From Lasiodiplodia sp. COLG20 (lineage: Eukaryota > Ascomycota > Dothideomycetes > Botryosphaeriales > Botryosphaeriaceae), in NCBI GenBank assembly GCA_009801085.1, contig VNWV01000002.1, forward strand, positions 62,001 through 126,000: a stretch of 64,000 nucleotides of DNA, written 5' to 3'. The notes beneath the pieces were generated by a model. It searched no databases, had not been told where the DNA came from, and saw nothing but the letters and a program-made list of their open reading frames with translations. Of the stretch, positions 1-10,460 are shown piece after piece. Within the stretch, counting starts at the first letter, position 1. Each line of letters begins with the position of its first letter. A program made the translations under genes and the position numbers.

Positions 1-318
1 GCGCTCGCAGCTATTTGCCTTTACTTACTATATTCTTGTATTGAGAGCCATACGACGCTCGCGTAAAGACCACGTGTGCTATGCTAACCGCGAAACACGT
101 CCGATCGTGTCCGCATCTCGTCCGGAATGGATGGAATTAGCTACACGCTGACAAAAGCAACAACACATCGGCAACCTAGGTGTTCGGATGCTTTGCCCAT
201 CAATGCTGGCCGACCACTTAGCCGAACAGCGCTCACGGACCCACGAATCATGTACCTTGCGTATGTATCAGACGACATTTTCGCGTAAGTGTGAGTAATC
301 ACTTGGCATCATGCACAC
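1..318. other. Upstream flank, no gene seen
   Basis: I see no coding potential here. A CACGTG palindrome (E-box-like) lies at 71-76. The stretch probably contains the promoter of the flavin monooxygenase gene that begins at 319. Confidence 0.5.
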
Positions 319-3077
319 ATGAAAGCCTTGGCGACACCGGGGCCCAACGAAGGGATACATAAATACGAACAGAGCATCCCCGTGGAGGAAGAGAGTCGAT
401 ACCCCAGAAAGGGCTCAATCAACGCAATCATGCCCGGTTCGGACTTCATGGTCATCATTGCTGGCGCCAGTATCGCCGGCCTCACCCTAGCAAACTTACT
501 TCAGAAGATTGGCATCGACTTTGTGGTTCTTGAGTCATACGGCACCGTTGCGCCACAGCTTGGTGCGAGCATCGGATTGCACCCAAGCGGATTGCGGATT
601 CTGGATCAATTGGGATGCTATGAGGATGTTTTGAAGTTCGCAGCGTGGGCGGATAGGACTACAATAAGAGATGAGCGAGGGCGCGTGTTGTACTCGCATC
701 GCACTGGTCAAATTGTCAAAGAAAGGTTCGTTTTGCGTGGCCGTTTGGTCATTCCTGGCTTCCTGTCGTTCGTGTTGGATGCGAGAGACTCATCAACCAT
801 TGACAGACACGGTTATCCGACCATCTTCTTGGAACGCAGAACCGTAGTCCAAGTTCTTTACGACCACATCAGAGATAAATCCAAGATCCACGTGAACCAG
901 CGTGTCAGCCACGTGGAGATTCTAGCAGATGGCGTTCGCGTGAATACGGTCGCTGGAGGGAGCTTCTATGGCAGCATCCTCATCGGTGCAGACGGAATTC
1001 ACAGCGCCACCAGAGGGGAAATGTGGCGGCTCGCCGATGAGCTCGAACCAGGATACATTCCCCCGGAAGTGAAAGATGGTGATTCCCAATAACTCTCCCA
1101 CTTCACGGCGTGCTCTCAAGCTGACTTTGATACCGTAGCACCACCCACCGAATGGGGATGCATATTCGGCATATCGAGACCGACTGGCGACATACGAGCC
1201 TCCGACGTCAACATCACTCATAGAACAAGGCGCACATTTGCTTCCATGTGCGGGCAGGGTGACCGACCATTTTGGTTTTACTTCTTCAAGCTTGACAAGC
1301 CGCATCATGGGTTTCCAGTACCGCGTTTCACGAAGGAGGACGAGCAGAAGATTGTTGACGACGAAGGCGACTTGCCCGTGACCGAGCATGTGCGCTTCAA
1401 GGATCTTTATGCCAACGTGGAATTCTCTACTACGACAGCACTCCCCCACTACGTTTTTCCGCGGTTTTTCTTTGACAGAATCATGCTCATCGGAGATTCG
1501 GTTCACAAGGTAGACACGCTATTATTCCACGTGTCCACAACGTCTAATGCTGACCCCTCGAGCAGTTTAATCCTCTATCAGGACAGGGCGGCAACAACGC
1601 CATCGAGACCGCCGCCACCCTGGCTGACAGCCTATCAGAACTCCTGAAAAAGAACTTCAAAGGCAAGAAGCCCGATAGTGTGCAAATCCGGGCCGCCTTT
1701 GCGGCGACACAGCAGCGGCGGCAACAACGAGCACAGACGCTGGTCGACGCTAGCATCCTTGTGCAGCGTCTATCAGCGTGGGACACTCCATTGCTGAAAT
1801 TTGTGGACAAAGCTCTGGCACCCCTGCTACTAGACACGGAAGGCTTTGCGGATGAGACGAGCAAGGCAGTCGTCGGCGCCCCGAGGGCGCATTCAGTGCC
1901 ACTCCCCAGCGTGCCGCACATGATTCCGTACGAGGACGAGCTGCACCGCGCGCCAAGGCCGAGGGGAGCATCGGGACTCGTGAGAGTGACAGTTTATCTG
2001 GGCCTGCTCGGCGTGATGGTTAGGCTGATTGTGCAAATGGCCATGGTGGCCGGCGAAGGTATGATGGACCGACTTTATGAAGCTCTCAAAGCCGGACCAT
2101 CAGGAGACTACTATACCGAACACCGGATCCCTCTAAACTTCGACTACATCCCCCTGATCGGGAAGATGTTGACGGGATTGGTCGCGAACTACTTCCCGGC
2201 GACGGAGATGTGGCACCTCGACTTCCGTCTGCTAACATTTTACTTGTCCATCTCCGAGTTTGTCGTATTCGCGATCTGGCTGCTTGAGTCTAGCCGCGCC
2301 CGTTCCCAGAAACTGTACTCGCCTACAAGATGGGTATTGCCGTACGGCATCATCTCTCACATGAGCGCCATCGGCATCGGTGCTCCGCTTTTCTTCCTTC
2401 TTGACACCGCTGTCACAGGCTCCCCGGCTTCCTTCTGGCCAACTGCGACGCAGATCTCGCCACATATGGCCCGCGCCATCCTACCTACTCTCATCCTTGG
2501 CATGCTCGTCCCAACTCTATTCATGTTCGCCCCCTTCCTTGACAGCGTCGTCCGGCAGTACGTGTTGGTTGGCTGGTGGTTCTTCCCCGGCGCGCTTTCC
2601 ATCCTTCATGGACTCTTCACATCTTTCTTTCGCCGCAATAGCAACAAAGCTCCCGCAACAGACTACCGCACCGCGCGTGCCACTAGTCTCGCCTACATCC
2701 GCTGTCTCTTCATCTTCTCTTTCGCCATCTCCGCCCTCTCTCACCTCCTGACCCTCAGCGTTGCGCTGACGTCTCGCGATGCCTCTCTATATTCTGTCTT
2801 TCTCTTCCGCCGCGAGGACATGCTGTCGCCTTTTGCAGAAAACCATAACGCGTTCCTGGTTGATTATTACGTCACATTAGCGAGCTGCTTGGTGTGGTCT
2901 GTCGGCTGCGTTAGGGATTTGGAGAGGAATGGGCTTATCGCGGGCGTAAAATGGGTTGGAGCTTTTAGTACGGTGGTTGCGGGGTCTGCTTTGTTTGGGC
3001 CGGCAGCTGTGGTGTCGGCGGTGTGTTGGTGGAGGGAGGGAGTTTTGGCGAGGTGGCCGAAGACGAAAGGGGCGTAA
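319..3077 (+). CDS. PaxM-like FAD monooxygenase fused to multi-span membrane domain
   Basis: Three exons are predicted (319-1078, 1139-1509, 1566-3077), giving 880 residues. Both joins restore family sequence: intron 1 (60 nt) has a CTGAC branch site and leads into TEWGCIFGIS, and intron 2 (56 nt) restores GDSVHKFNPLSGQGGNNA. The first half is a group A flavin monooxygenase of the PaxM type, a class that epoxidises prenyl chains in indole-diterpene and meroterpenoid pathways. It shows GASIAG at about 49-54, a GADGIHS motif near 225 and the FAD ribityl GD motif. From about residue 514 to the end there are roughly eight hydrophobic spans, unlike the usual PaxM length of about 450-480 residues. 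The tail could be a membrane anchor or a second enzyme such as an integral-membrane cyclase; I cannot tell which. Met44 is an alternative start. The acyltransferase downstream suggests shared tailoring chemistry. Confidence 0.8.
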
Positions 3078-3724
3078 AGCATTGTGAAGGATCCAAGTTT
3101 AGCTTTAATATTTCCCCCTAGGAGCCACTACCCCCGTTTGGCCGACCTACGACCCTTATTTGGCCGGCCTACTCGTATCATAGAGCTACTACACCCCCTT
3201 AGTAGGTTTACTAATAGTTATTAGCCGGCCGAATACTATATTACTTAGTTAGTATAGAGCGAAAAATAGTTATTAATAAAAAAAATCTTTTATTATACTA
3301 AATAGCGAAAAGAAGTAGTATTATCTATACTAAATAAATAGTATTATGTCTACTCAGGCAGGTAAAGGCTGGTTATATAGCGGAGCCGCGACAGCGGGGC
3401 GCCATGGAGTTTGCGGCACGTCTCCTCCCGAGCGTTATTGGTGAGGTAGATGCTCTGTCTGTGCCTTGAGGGCCTGACACCCGGAGTAGTTGGGCTTTCC
3501 CGGAGTAGTTGGGCTTTCCCGAAGACGAGGAGATGGAGATACCCGTCTGTGCGCGTTCATCATGGCGCCGAAACCGAGTTTCTACCCCTGAAGCCGAATT
3601 GCTTCGCTAGATTTCGACTCAATATAAATATCTCACCCATGAACCATATATCGTAACATAAACAGAACGAACATTTCTTACGAATTCAGTCCTCTTCATA
3701 GCCCATGCAGTCGGATCCGAAACC
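3078..3724. other. Intergenic region with TA-rich scar
   Basis: No gene is visible. A strongly TA-rich stretch at about 3180-3350 consists of short TAGTA/TATTA words with GGCCGGC remnants at its upstream edge. This is the look of a repeat degraded by RIP (C-to-T mutation). The last 100 bases are probably the promoter and leader of the acyltransferase gene. Confidence 0.5.
3482..3519. repeat. 19-bp perfect tandem duplication
   Basis: Two identical, directly adjacent copies of CGGAGTAGTTGGGCTTTCC occupy 3482-3500 and 3501-3519, about 210 bp upstream of the acyltransferase start. It could be a slippage product or a doubled regulatory site. Confidence 0.8.
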
Positions 3725-5293
3725 ATGGCAAACCACTCAGTTAAGATCACGAACCGATACATTATCAACTGCGCCAACGCGGCGTCGCTGGCGGCAGTCC
3801 AAACATCTCTGAAGCTGGGCCCTCTCGACTGTTTGATGCTTCCCAATGTCCCTATTTCGGTGGTATACGTCTACAAGGACCCCGTTCCTCACCAAACACA
3901 CCATGAGTTGATTCCAGTAGCACGTCTACGGCAAGCAATGGAGTACCTTCTCGATTACTATCCCCATCTCACGGGGCGTGTGCAAGTCAACGAGAGGGAC
4001 GGAACTCTGGAGATAACTAACCTTGGAACCGGGTCGTTGCTCCTCGAATCCCACTGCGATGCGCCTCTGGATGTATTCCATTCATCGAAGGGCAGGAGCC
4101 CAGGCCGCCTCCTAATTTCGGAGCTTCCTGGAACCGGAGTGACACTGCTACCGCCTTGGGATCCAACGCTCGAGGGTGCCTGTGAGGCTCCTATCCTCAG
4201 CATTCAGCATACACGATTTGCTTGCGGTGGCGTCGCACTTGGAGTGCGGATTCACCACGTCGTATGTGATGCGGACGGCTTCTTTCGCACAATGCGGGAC
4301 CTGGCTGAGCTATATCGGGGAATCCGCGACTCCAGAGAGACTGTCCAGCTAGCCCACCCACCTAACATCCAGCCATACCTAGCAGAACTTAGCAACATGA
4401 GCCCACAGGACCGGGAAACAGCGCTCACGTTCAAGCCGTCATGGTACCACGTCGACCAGGCCGACGAACCAGGAGCGCCCGCCGCAGCTCCAGCCACAGC
4501 TCCTCCTACTACTCCTCCCATCAAGGGTCGCGTGCTACGCTTCTCCAGCGACGCCCTCGGCTCACTCAAAGCCGCCGCGACCGACCCCAATGACAGCGGC
4601 AGCTGGGTCTCCACCTTCGAAGCTCTCTCTGCGCACATCTTCCAGCACGTCTACCGCGCACGCCTGCAATCGCTGCTGTCCACAGCCTCCTCCAGCCCGT
4701 CCGAAGCCGCAGCAGCAGCAGGCCTCACGCGCGGCTTCCTCATCCCCGTCAACCTGCGCCCCAGCCTCGCCGCCGCCGCCCTGCCCTGCCCGCCCCGCTA
4801 CGCCCTCAACGCCCTCTTCACCGTCTACGGCTACCTCCCGCACGACGCACTCGCACCCGGCGCGCCGCTCCGCACCGCCGCGAAAGCCATCCACGCCACC
4901 GTCCGCGCGTCCGTGCAGTCGGCGAGCGACGAAGCGGCGCAGACGCTGCGCTGGATCGCGGCGCAGCCGGACAAGCGGCGGATCCGCCAACACTTCCCGT
5001 ACGGCGCCGGGACCATGGTGGCGAGCCAGTGGTGCAAGTATGGGATGTACGCGGGTGCCGAGTTTGATGTTGATGTGCGGACGGGCCGGGGGATCGTGCC
5101 GGCGCTGGTGGCGCCGCCGGTGGCGGAGAATGCGTTGTTGGATGGACTGTGCTTGTATTTGGCGACGGAGGAGCAGGGCAAGGAGGAGGGGCTGGGCGGT
5201 CGGCCTGCGGCGGTTGATGTGATGGTGTTTTTGGGGGAGGGGGTTTGGGGGGCTTTAGAGCGGGATGAGGGGTTTTGGCGCTTCTGCAGATAA
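3725..5293 (+). CDS. BAHD/trichothecene-type O-acyltransferase
   Basis: This is a single-exon gene of 522 residues, the usual size for fungal members of the Transferase family (PF02458), which move an acyl group from CoA to an alcohol or amine. The catalytic HxxxD is present as HHVVCD (His178, Asp182) in the setting RIHHVVCDADGFF. The N-terminal pattern (LGPLDCLML ... YPHLTGRV) is typical of the family. The C-terminal DFGWG structural motif is degenerate; the aligned stretch reads AEFDVDVRTGRG near residue 445. The start is a clear ATG in context ACCATGG. Ala/Pro-rich segments lie in the middle. It follows a PaxM-like monooxygenase by about 650 bp on the same strand, so O-acylation of a hydroxylated terpenoid-like product is plausible but is an inference. 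Confidence 0.85.
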   Translation: MANHSVKITNRYIINCANAASLAAVQTSLKLGPLDCLMLPNVPISVVYVYKDPVPHQTHHELIPVARLRQAMEYLLDYYPHLTGRVQVNERDGTLEITNLGTGSLLLESHCDAPLDVFHSSKGRSPGRLLISELPGTGVTLLPPWDPTLEGACEAPILSIQHTRFACGGVALGVRIHHVVCDADGFFRTMRDLAELYRGIRDSRETVQLAHPPNIQPYLAELSNMSPQDRETALTFKPSWYHVDQADEPGAPAAAPATAPPTTPPIKGRVLRFSSDALGSLKAAATDPNDSGSWVSTFEALSAHIFQHVYRARLQSLLSTASSSPSEAAAAAGLTRGFLIPVNLRPSLAAAALPCPPRYALNALFTVYGYLPHDALAPGAPLRTAAKAIHATVRASVQSASDEAAQTLRWIAAQPDKRRIRQHFPYGAGTMVASQWCKYGMYAGAEFDVDVRTGRGIVPALVAPPVAENALLDGLCLYLATEEQGKEEGLGGRPAAVDVMVFLGEGVWGALERDEGFWRFCR

Positions 5294-5673
5294 TATGTGA
5301 TAGGTGATGCAAACGAGATGGTATTGTCTGTACTGAATGAGTGACATCCGGTCTGAGTGGGTGGCCAGCCGGGGTGGCGGCTTGATACCCTACTTATAGT
5401 AACTAACAGCGCCGCCCCCCGGAGTTTTACGGACCCGTCGAAGTTTTATAAGAGACCGGAGATTAGAGTTACGGCTAGGTCCTACGGCCGGAACGGGGCG
5501 AGTTCAATACGTAGGCCTAGGTCGTAGCTTAGACGACTATGGCGCTAGAGCTCGTTAAAGTCCTTCATCTACTAAGATTAAAGAAAAGCTATTAAAGATG
5601 ATATACAAGTTTACTCTAAAAGAAATAGCTAAAGTCGTATTAAATATCTTAGAATATAGAATTACTTAAACCT
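5294..5673. other. Intergenic TA-rich scar
   Basis: No gene is visible. Positions 5390-5660 are dominated by TAGA/TTAA/ATAG words with isolated CG-rich islands, the look of a RIP-degraded repeat. It separates the convergent 3' ends of the acyltransferase and the broken HET gene. Confidence 0.5.
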
Positions 5674-6867
5674 TTAACGCATTCGTATGTTTTCATACTC
5701 CGCGTACTTTATTAACTTCGCCAACGGTAGCCCTAATCTTATAGAAATCGGAACTCTCTCTGTAAACCCTTCGGTACGCCGAAACAACATCGCAATCGAA
5801 ATAGTGTTCGTGCGAAGAATCTGCTCGCTGCCAGGGAACAGCGCAAGGTGTCGGGGCTCTTTAGCGGACTGTTGCTTGAGCCACGCCGGGTCGGCAAAGG
5901 CGGTGCCGATTTTTGTGCTTTCGATGTAAACATCTGTGTGCCTGGTCTCGGATGGTGCTTTCTTGTCCTTCTTTCCCGCCCCGGGTGGCGGAGCAGGAGA
6001 GGAGTACGGAGCAAAGTAGCACTGGATTACCGGCACCCAGAGATGGAGTACAACGCTCGGTATCGTGGCCTTGGGCACAGCCACAGGCCGCCTCGCCGGC
6101 CATTGGTGCCCGTCACTGGCGTCTTCCCTGAGCCAAAACATGACATTGTGCGCATCGAGCAACTCGAGATGCCACAGCGACATGTCAACCTCCTTGCCAT
6201 GTGCATCCTCGTTCACTGGGTTATACGTGACCGAGCCCGTCCAGCCAGCCCAGCACCAGCTAGGTATCTGTCTCGTCGCGGCAGCATCGGTCTCCACTCT
6301 CGTCGGGAACGGCCAATCTCTACTCGTGCCCCACAGCAACGCAGTACCGAACCAAGCCGGTGGAAGTCCACAAAATGCAGCGACCCCACCAGACTGGGCC
6401 GATAGCTCGTGGCCAGCACAGAAGCTGCTGAAAGTTCCCGAAAAAGCATCTAACCTATCCCCGGTGACTGTGAGCGATCGTTTGCTGTAGTTCGCCACGA
6501 TGCGGCAGTAGTCGATCCAGGTCAACTGCTCTAGTCCCGTGAGTCTCGAAAAGCGTGTTTGTCTGTCACGGCTTTCACTTCTACGCCTGAACTGTCCAAC
6601 GTGCTGATGCGAGTACGCTTCGCGGCGGATGCCTTTGGGGCAGGAGAAGAAGACTTCTTCGGAGGTGAAGAAGATAGAGTGGGTGGAGAGGAGGTATTCT
6701 TGCTGTGTCCAGGCTCGGCTGTCCCAGGTGCTTTGGGAGAGCATGGCGCCCAGGCCGAGGAGTGAGGGGAGGATCGAGATTGTAGCGTTGTCGAAGAGGA
6801 ATGTCGTGGGGATGTTGGCGCGTCGGGCATTTGCGACTGGCAATTTGATCCTTAGGATCAGGTTCCA
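5674..6867 (-). pseudogene. 5'-truncated HET-domain gene
   Basis: The open frame encodes about 397 residues matching only the C-terminal half of a HET (heterokaryon incompatibility) protein. It carries the late-domain landmark TWDSRAWTQQEYLLS followed by FFTSEEVFFSC, then IPSWCWAGW. The diagnostic N-terminal motifs (a YALSYCWG-like stretch and WIDALCI) are absent. The longest frame begins at a TTG (6843), and an in-frame TGA lies at 6868-6870. Only about 280 bp separate it from the next HET gene, too little for the missing part. I read it as a 5'-deleted relic, possibly by unequal exchange with its neighbour. An unusually short functional isoform cannot be excluded. Confidence 0.65.
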
Positions 6868-7146
6868 TCATTACCATTACCATTTCGCTTTTTTTCATAC
6901 ACGGAAATGCCTACACACTGTGATTCGTTATATGCCAATGCATAGCTGTAATCCTTTGATTCCAAACCACCAAGGTCCACTAGGAAGCAATTTCACCGGG
7001 ATACCACATGGTTTTCTAAACAATCTTTTAGGAAACTATGATCTGAAAGCGCGGAAGCGAAATAGTTATACTAAATGTCCACTATTTCACGTCAAAAGCC
7101 ACGCAATGAAATGAACGTAGGAGATATTTCTTCTAGAAAGACAAAT

Positions 7147-9447
7147 TTATAGAAGGGTCATCTCTACATCCAAGAATGCTGTCAGCCAATAATAGTCTCC
7201 GATGGTGTAGAAATGCCCAACTCGACGATAGAACACGCCTTGCGGCCCTTCAAACGGCAACAGCAGAAGTCCAAATATTTTTTGCCACTTGCGTTGAACT
7301 GCAATTAAGAAATGCAGCTTATCTTTAACCGCCATTTCATCCGTGTACTCGCCATCCGTGGCCCAATCAAGGTGATAGAAAACGCGGTTAAGGTTCTCAA
7401 TAGGATTCCACCATTTGTCGTGTGTGCGCTCGAACCGGCGTGCCTCCTCATTCTCAACCACAATGCCTGTGGGTCGAATTAGTGGAGCAGCTTTCAACTT
7501 GCCACTGAGCGTGATGGATGATCCGGGATTGACCGCAATCATGGAGTCATTCACAGCAGGTGGTAGGTGGTACTGAACTATCCGGAACATTGTTGTAAAC
7601 CCAACAGGCCTACCAGCAACCACACCTTCGTTTCTGGAGGCCCAGCTCCAGGAAGGAGCACAGTATGTTTCCTCGTTTGTCAGATCAGTGATCATGTCCT
7701 GGAACGAGTTTTTCGGGTGTGATATTGCCCAACACAGTTGATAGGAGAAGCTATCGTCCAGCCATAGTCCAGCAAGGTACTCTTTCGGATGGCCCGCATC
7801 TTCCATTGCCCTGGTGATGAACTTTGCTGCGCCAGCGACTGCGCTCAGTCTGTCGCGCACAAATGTGATCTTTCTCCTGCTATATGTCGATATTGCGTTC
7901 GACCAATATCCCTCATCCCCAAAATCTCTCTCTATACGATGCCATGGCGACGTCTGGAAACCATCTTCCAAACGGATTCTTTGAAGGCATCTGAGTTGTA
8001 ACATTCTGCGCCCAAAGACGAGCAATTTCGCGGAAAGTTCCTGCTCCTGCCATACCCACGCACGGCCATTCCATCTGGATGCGTGCATGTCGACTTCCTC
8101 TGGGGATACACATTCGCCATCCAGAAAGATTGTATAGTCTCCAGAAATATCTGGGTCCAGTGATGATTGGAACGGGATGCGCAAGACAGGTGCCCTTGAT
8201 CGATTAACAAACGATTGGTCACACGCGGTGCTGGTAGCGGCACCAATGGTGATGAATGCGTGAGCAAAGATGTCGCTCATTTTCCCAGACTCTTGCTCCC
8301 AATCCGTAGGACTATCTTGTACGATACAGAGCGCATCAATCCATAGATACCGAATCTTTAGCTTTCGTGCGACGAGCACCGCATCTTGAAAAGCCTGCGG
8401 CATGTTTGATACAGATATCCGTTCTTGGTGGCTGGCCAGTGATGCTGACGTTGTTTTCATTGGCACCGAAGACCCCCAACAATAACTGAGAGCCGCATAC
8501 TGTCTGTTCTGTAGAGGTAGTCCAACGGTGTCAATCAATACAATGTGATCGGTGATGGTTTCGACATCAAGGTCTAGTAGGCGTGTTGGTAAGAAGTCAG
8601 CCTGTGAGCGTTTGGCGTTACAGCGATCATGGTTCGCGGCACAGTCTTTGATCCATGTATTGACCAAGTCGAGATTTCGTGCGGACAAGGGATCTTCATT
8701 GTCCAGGGGAAATCGGGATATCCTCAGCCAATCCCTGCACTTCCCTAAGCATAATGGTTAGCAGGATTCTGACCATTCACAAGCAGGCCATGTAATGCCG
8801 CAATACTGACCTGGCCAGGCCCCCACTGCAAATGCGAACATATCGGCGGTCTGGTCATCGTGCCCTGGATGGCAGACAGCTACAGCCAAGTTTCTCAGAT
8901 TGTACCGAGTATCTTGCCCGCTGCGTTCACCATCCCATGCATATCGGATTCGAAAACGAATACTCGACGACGACGCTTGCCACCAAGGCTCCTTCTTGTA
9001 TCTCTCAATAAAAGCTTGCTTGAGTCTGTGGCAGAGCTGACAGCCACCCGTAACGCAGGCTGAAAACTCGGGCAGATCAGGAGGTTTAACAGAGCGGTCG
9101 CAACCTGTATTAGCAACACAGTATCTGAAGTACTCGTGGTCGTGCAGGCGACTAGCCTTTTGCCATCCAAGTTGATCTATTTTGGTGAACTTGTTTTTGT
9201 GGAGTTCAAAGTAGTATCCAGACCCTGAATGAGAATTCCATTCGTCGGTAGCGAAGCCAGAAAAGTCCAAAGCGCTCGTTGTTCCATCGGGACCTTTCTG
9301 TATAGAACCGCCGGCGCGTGCGTCGTCGAGAATCAAGGCTTCTGAGCAGAGCTTGCAGAGTGTATTTTCAGAAGCCTGCATAGAGAAAGGAGGCTCCTGT
9401 TCCTCCGGAACATGAGGCTGAGTAGATTGTTGCTGGTCTGTGGCCAT
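7147..9447 (-). CDS. HET-domain (heterokaryon incompatibility) protein
   Basis: Two exons (9447-8811 and 8744-7147) encode 744 residues. The 66-nt intron has donor GTCAGT and acceptor CTTAG; joining the two open frames gives an in-frame bridge ending RISRFPLDNEDPLS, the usual lead-in to a HET domain. The start is the first in-frame ATG (MATDQQQ); the frame stays open to an upstream TTG. The N-terminal 210 residues carry CKLC and a GGCQLC pair, common ahead of HET domains. The HET domain shows YAALSYCWG near residue 299 and WIDALCIVQDSPTDWEQES near 346, then WVWQEQELS. Such proteins trigger cell death on nonself recognition. The truncated relative lies immediately downstream on the same strand. 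Confidence 0.85.
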
Positions 9448-10460
9448 TTGCGGAAGAGATTGTTGATTATGCCGATCCTTTTGTGAGGCTGATAGAGGAG
9501 ACGTCAATGGCGAGCCAACAATGCGTGATGGTGTTAATTATATAATCTTAACCCCGCACTTGCTTACTTAGTAGCTATCCCCCCTCTTACTTCAGCTCTA
9601 CCACTGAATATTAGTTGGGTTACACGATACAACCAGTCCCCGGTCACAGCTGAAGGATAACTCCTAAGACATAAGCACTAACTTCTAGGTCTTTCCGTTC
9701 TTGCACAAGTCTTCCATAATAATGATGCAACAAATGACACAAGCTATAGGCGCCCCACCACATAAGTAATACCGGTTTCAGCCTCAAGCGTCATAAGCCT
9801 ATAGAATTGCTACAGCTTAGACCCTTCGCGATGCCAAGATGCCACGAATTGAATTCCAACGTAAGCGCTAGGAACAGCTTCAGCTGAGGCTGTGAGGTAA
9901 CACAGGCTTGACCGCAGGGTGATTAGTTTGACATCGATATGGACGATAAGGCATAGATAAATCCAAAGAATCCACAAGATAGGCGACGGAGGCTACGGGA
10001 CGGGGAGATTGCCAACATACTAAATTGATATAGTCTTAAGATATAGACTTTGGCCAAATTTTTCTTATTCGCCCCCGCGATGGGGTTTTCTGTTGCCTCC
10101 CCAATCTCCAGCTGCATGCGGCATTACATACCTGCGGCCTCTATAGTGCTCTTCTAAGAACGAATCTCCTCCACCGGGGGCAGTCGAAGCGAGATTAAGT
10201 CGAGAACGGAAAGAAGTGGGGGCGGTCCGAGCCAGAGACGCATAACCCCACCTCTCATGCAGCTCGCCCGATATCACCCACTCTAGCCCTCTTCCGTTGT
10301 TGCACAGTTCTTATCAATTTGTTCCGCACACCGTCTTTATCTACACATCCCATCTCTCGCCACCACCGCCAGCCATTCAGCTGGAGAACACTGTCACTCT
10401 CTCCAACCTACGCATAGCTTCTTGATTTTAGCTAGCCTTACTTTCCGATATAACGCCACG
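9448..10460. other. Divergent intergenic region, no gene seen
   Basis: About 1 kb separates the HET gene (minus) from the flavin monooxygenase (plus). Short open frames lack family features. The region should hold both promoters; the last 100 bases are pyrimidine-rich like a fungal 5' leader. Confidence 0.5.

Noticed and set aside
9448..9507. N-terminal extension of the HET protein starting at TTG
   Set aside because: Nuclear fungal genes start at ATG; the first in-frame ATG is at 9447. The same reasoning moved the starts of the permease and the coiled-coil protein.
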